Shown piece by piece: positions 60,899 through 64,000 of a stretch of DNA of 64,000 nt. The position numbers and the translations under genes were made by a program. The stretch is from Owenia fusiformis (taxonomy: Eukaryota > Annelida > Polychaeta > Sabellida > Oweniidae): contig CAIIXF020000007.1 of the NCBI GenBank assembly GCA_903813345.2, forward strand, positions 14,056,714 through 14,120,713, in the 5' to 3' direction. Below the pieces are notes generated by a model. It did no database searches. It was not told the DNA's origin and saw nothing but the letters and a program-made list of their open reading frames with translations. The number at the start of each line of letters is the position of its first letter. The stretch's first letter is position 1.

Positions 60899-61981
60899 CA
60901 GGGTGGGCCAAAAAATTGCAACCTTTTTAGAAGGCAAAAAAAGTATCATAACATTATGGTATTGACATGAATTTTTTTTTACAGAAACTTAAGGATAGGC
61001 ATATTTTACCATTCAAATACTTAAGCTAATACTGACTTCAAACTTTTTTGTCAGATGTTTGAATATTAATGGTAAATTGTTCATTTGTCCGAGATTTACC
61101 TTTTTTCCTAGAAAGTCTGACTTTCTATGATTTTATGTGATCAACAATAACACATTCAAATGTTTACTAAATCTGCTACAATCTTTGATAACTGTTTAAC
61201 CAATGTCTAGTAAAGGTTTATATCAGTATCTAGTTACTATGGTAATATTGTTACACTGTATTAATTATTTATTAAACAAATGTTCTATGCATCCGCCTTT
61301 CACCTTCACAAGCACATGGAGACGAGAACTGAACTGGTCTATGGTGAGATCCAGCAGTTCTTGTGGTAGTCGTCTCCACTTATCCTGCAGAACTTCTTAT
61401 AGTTGATCAATAATTTGTGGGGTATAACTACAATACATTGCTCCAGGTGCCCCCATGTGTGATAGTCCCAGGGGTTGGCATCTGGTGTATTGGGTGGCCA
61501 TTCGACTCAGGACTAATCTTCTTCAAAAGGGACATCTTTCAAGAATGGGGGCTCTTTCAGCCCCAAGTGATTATATATTCCAGCAGGATAGCGCTCCTGA
61601 CCATAGGCCAAAAGTCACTATGGAATATCTGGAGCAAAATACCCCTTGATTCATTAGTCCTCGTGAATAGCCCCCCAATACACCACTTAACAAAGATTGC
61701 ATCAGCTTTAGTGAACATAAAAAATGTTCTATCGATGATCACATAAAATTATAGAAAATCATATTTTCTAGGAAAATCGGTAAATCTAGGAGACATGAAC
61801 AATTTACCATTAATATTCAAACATCTGACAAAAAATGTGTAGTCAGAATTAGCTTAAATATTTGAATGATGAAATATGCCTATCCTTAAGTTTCTGTAAA
61901 AAAAATTTCATGTCAATACCTTAATGTTATGATACTTTTTTTGCCTTCTAAAAAGGTTGCAAAATTTTTTGGCCCACCCTG
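60899..61981. mobile_element. 1.08-kb TA-flanked mariner-type element with rearranged transposase remnants
   Basis: Inverted terminal repeats of about 190 bp starting cagggtgggccaaaaaattg, TA at 60897-60898 and 61982-61983. Plus-strand remnant FQQDSAPDHRPKVTMEYLEQ at about 61578-61640; minus-strand remnant at about 61258-61400 reading DKWRRLPQELLDLTIDQF and then a Gly-Gly-Cys-Ile-Glu-His end typical of transposase C-termini. Opposite orientations mean the interior was inverted or reassembled. Confidence 0.75.
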
Positions 61982-62890
61982 TAGATTCATGTTGGACAGT
62001 ATTGCTAGATTCCATTTTCAATAGTAAGAATAGGGATTCAGTACACTGCACTCACTTTTTGTTGGCTCTTCTGCTCAGATGTCAGTTGAACCATGTTTGC
62101 AGGCCTATTTTAGAGTAAGTAAGCTTTTTGCCAAATCTTTTTTCATAAGAGAGCTACTCACCCCCTAGTCCAGTTCATTATGAAAGTCCTGTCATCTAAG
62201 ATAATGCAACAGAAAAAGAATACTAAGCCAATTACACATCGATTGCCATACAGGAAGATAACTTGGCACAGTGCTAAATTTACCACCTATCAGAATAGTC
62301 ATGATTGCTCAGTCATACGTAACTGTTACATAATGATCTAGGTACCATTTGATGGAGGATAAATAAGGCTTTTTGCTGTTGCCTTTGGATTTCAAAAAGA
62401 TTGCTCAGAATTCTAGTAATTTGGTTTTGAAGTTGGGTATACTTTTTTTGTGGACGCCCTGTATAAGAATTGATAAAAACTGTAGTTTTAAGTGAGAGTG
62501 GGCATGAAACTTTTTATTCTCTCTAACAACTTGAATACTCTAAAAGAAAGAATACGTTAACTTGTACAAAACTTCATACTTTTGAAATTAAAGGGTGGAA
62601 CATATTTATTTGACATAAGAATAATTATAAGTTGATTCACTATCTCAGCTTCAGCTGATGGGGTTACATTTGAATTCAATTAAAATTAAACTTTTTCACG
62701 TCATAAATTGCCCCGCGTGACCAAAATATGGGTTACCATAGCAACCATAACTTTTGACCAACCAAAACAAATTAATTTATTTTTTGTTTTTCAATGAGTA
62801 TTTATTTTTTTTATGATTTGTTAAAGTTTCAAGGAAAAACACTAAAAATGAAAAAATGATAATGTTTTGGCATGAACTTATTGAACGACC

Positions 62891-63018
62891 TAGTATAGTA
62901 TTTTCTACCATCTGGAATGAACGTGATGGTCCTATTCATGAGGTAACTCGTATATAATAGTATAGTATTTTCTACCATCTGGAATGAACGTGATGGTCCT
63001 ATTCATGAGGTAACTCGT
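62891..63018 (+). repeat. Tandem duplication of 61 bp, period 67
   Basis: Tagtatagtattttctacca through gaggtaactcgt occurs at 62891-62951 and 62958-63018 without mismatch. Possibly replication slippage; the duplicated piece has an open frame but no recognised protein. Confidence 0.9.
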
Positions 63019-63339
63019 CTTTCTAAGTCAACTGCTTCCTTTTTAATGTTTAATAGAGAGTACTTACATAGGCCTGGAAACATGTATAAAAGCATTAAGA
63101 CCAAGTAAAGAGGTAATCTCTTTATTTGATGTATTCGACTCGATTTTTATAATGTTACCATGATATTCCACAGATCAACTTTCTCTATAATATTATTCAT
63201 TCGTCACTGTAATCCTTTCAAAGCTCTACGTCAGTGTAATATTGGCAATATTCATGCCGATCTTCAGTGTAACAAAAACAATCCGGAAGTTGTTCCGCCA
63301 TGATACACTGCAGCTGACTCATGGTGACTAGGTGAGGAC

Positions 63340-63830
63340 CAGTGCAGTGGCGTAGCCAGGATTTGACAGGAGGGGGTTCGACTATTTTTGGCAATTTTTT
63401 TTCGGAGCCACTAACTGTGAATTTTGGAAAAATTTCCAAAGGACGATTCTCGGTTTGGAGAACAGTCTCCTGGGCTAATAATTTTTTTCATGAAAAATAC
63501 AGAAATATATATTGCTTAACTATGAATATTCAAAAGAGGACATTTAAATCTACAAGATGTAAAAATAACAAATTGGTCTGAAGCAGGGATAACGCTCAAT
63601 TAGACAGATTCAATAAAATACAAATCTCGATTTGGGGAAAGAAGTTCATCAGCGTACTGCGCTAATATTTTTTTGCAAAAAATCTAGAAATATTACCCAA
63701 ATTAAATTATGACTATTCAGAAGAAGACATTCCAATCTATATTATGTAAAAAATCAAATTTGTCCGAAGCAGGGATAATGCTCATTTAGATTGATGAACT
63801 TCGTTCTCCAAACCGAGAATCGTCCTTTGC
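63340..63830. repeat. Transposon-like segment with internal duplication
   Basis: Begins cagtggcgtagccaggattt, a tip typical of invertebrate DNA transposons. Aaaggacgattctcggtttg near 63438 is mirrored near 63805-63830. A diverged direct repeat of about 115 bp (gaagcagggataacgctcaa and gaagcagggataatgctcat) lies between. Confidence 0.6.
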
Positions 63831-64000
63831 TTAATCTCTGCCAAATTTGCTTAAATGTTGCTAAATTTGCTTAACTTTGGCCAGTTTGCTGGAATTTAAC
63901 AAGGGTGAAATATCCCAATGTTTGATCAATTTCGATCATTTGGAACATTTATATATAAGGGCAAAAATCTAGAACTTTTTTCAGCAAAGGCCTATTCAAA

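Larger units (their letters stand above)
59998..62461. mobile_element. 2.46-kb TA-flanked foldback element with nested insertions
   Basis: Ends cagggcgtccacaaaaaaag and its complement, TA at 59996-59997 and 62462-62463. Inner arms also match in inverted order: tggtacctagatcattatgt near 60520 against acataatgatctaggtacca near 62328. The left arm is split by the hairpin-ended repeat at 60107-60513, and the centre is occupied by the element at 60899-61981. Confidence 0.85.

Overview
This is a window of an animal nuclear genome, AT-rich, with short GT-AG introns, many degraded DNA transposons and no prokaryotic signals. A fibrocystin-L type gene plus Tc1/mariner-type relics point to a (probably marine) invertebrate metazoan. 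I cannot fix the phylum from sequence alone. Two protein-coding genes are well supported. The rest is mostly transposon-derived or unassigned non-coding sequence, and I saw no tRNA, rRNA or CRISPR array.

2.86-33.2 kb, + strand: one very large gene of the PKHD1/PKHD1L1 (fibrocystin / fibrocystin-L) family. I could chain 48 exons with matching splice phases and no internal stop, giving about 4,063 residues and a stop codon. The 5' part (signal peptide, first TIG domains, start of PA14) lies outside the window or was not found in the first 2.8 kb. The order is the end of a PA14-like domain, a family-specific region, four TIG/IPT domains, a cupredoxin-like module, seven more TIG domains, G8 domain 1 with a right-handed beta-helix, G8 domain 2 with a second beta-helix, and the conserved C-terminal ectodomain with a dibasic (furin-like) site. 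It ends with one transmembrane helix and a short cytoplasmic tail carrying three 9-residue repeats. Its introns host several DNA transposons, including a 1.7-kb foldback element.

33.3-45.7 kb: no host gene seen. It holds a complete-length but broken mariner-family element, a near-perfect 761-bp palindrome, a hairpin-ended repeat interrupted by a TA-flanked half-foldback element, and two head-to-tail TTAA-flanked elements (2.1 and 1.5 kb) with long terminal inverted repeats. Minisatellites follow.

45.8-48.6 kb, - strand: a compact four-exon gene for a protein of about 546 residues. It combines a DRE-TIM metallolyase (HMG-CoA lyase / pyruvate carboxyltransferase-like) barrel with a C-terminal EF-hand. 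This unusual fusion is the most interesting coding finding; one splice junction needs either a weak donor or a frameshift to read through.

48.6-64 kb: no host gene recognised. It holds minisatellites, a roughly 150-bp tandem repeat, clustered MITEs, a 2-kb element with CACTG ends and a 5-bp target duplication, several transposase relics and a nested transposon complex at 60.0-62.5 kb. A copy of the hairpin-ended repeat at 60.3 kb preserves the empty site of the half-foldback insertion at 36.7 kb.
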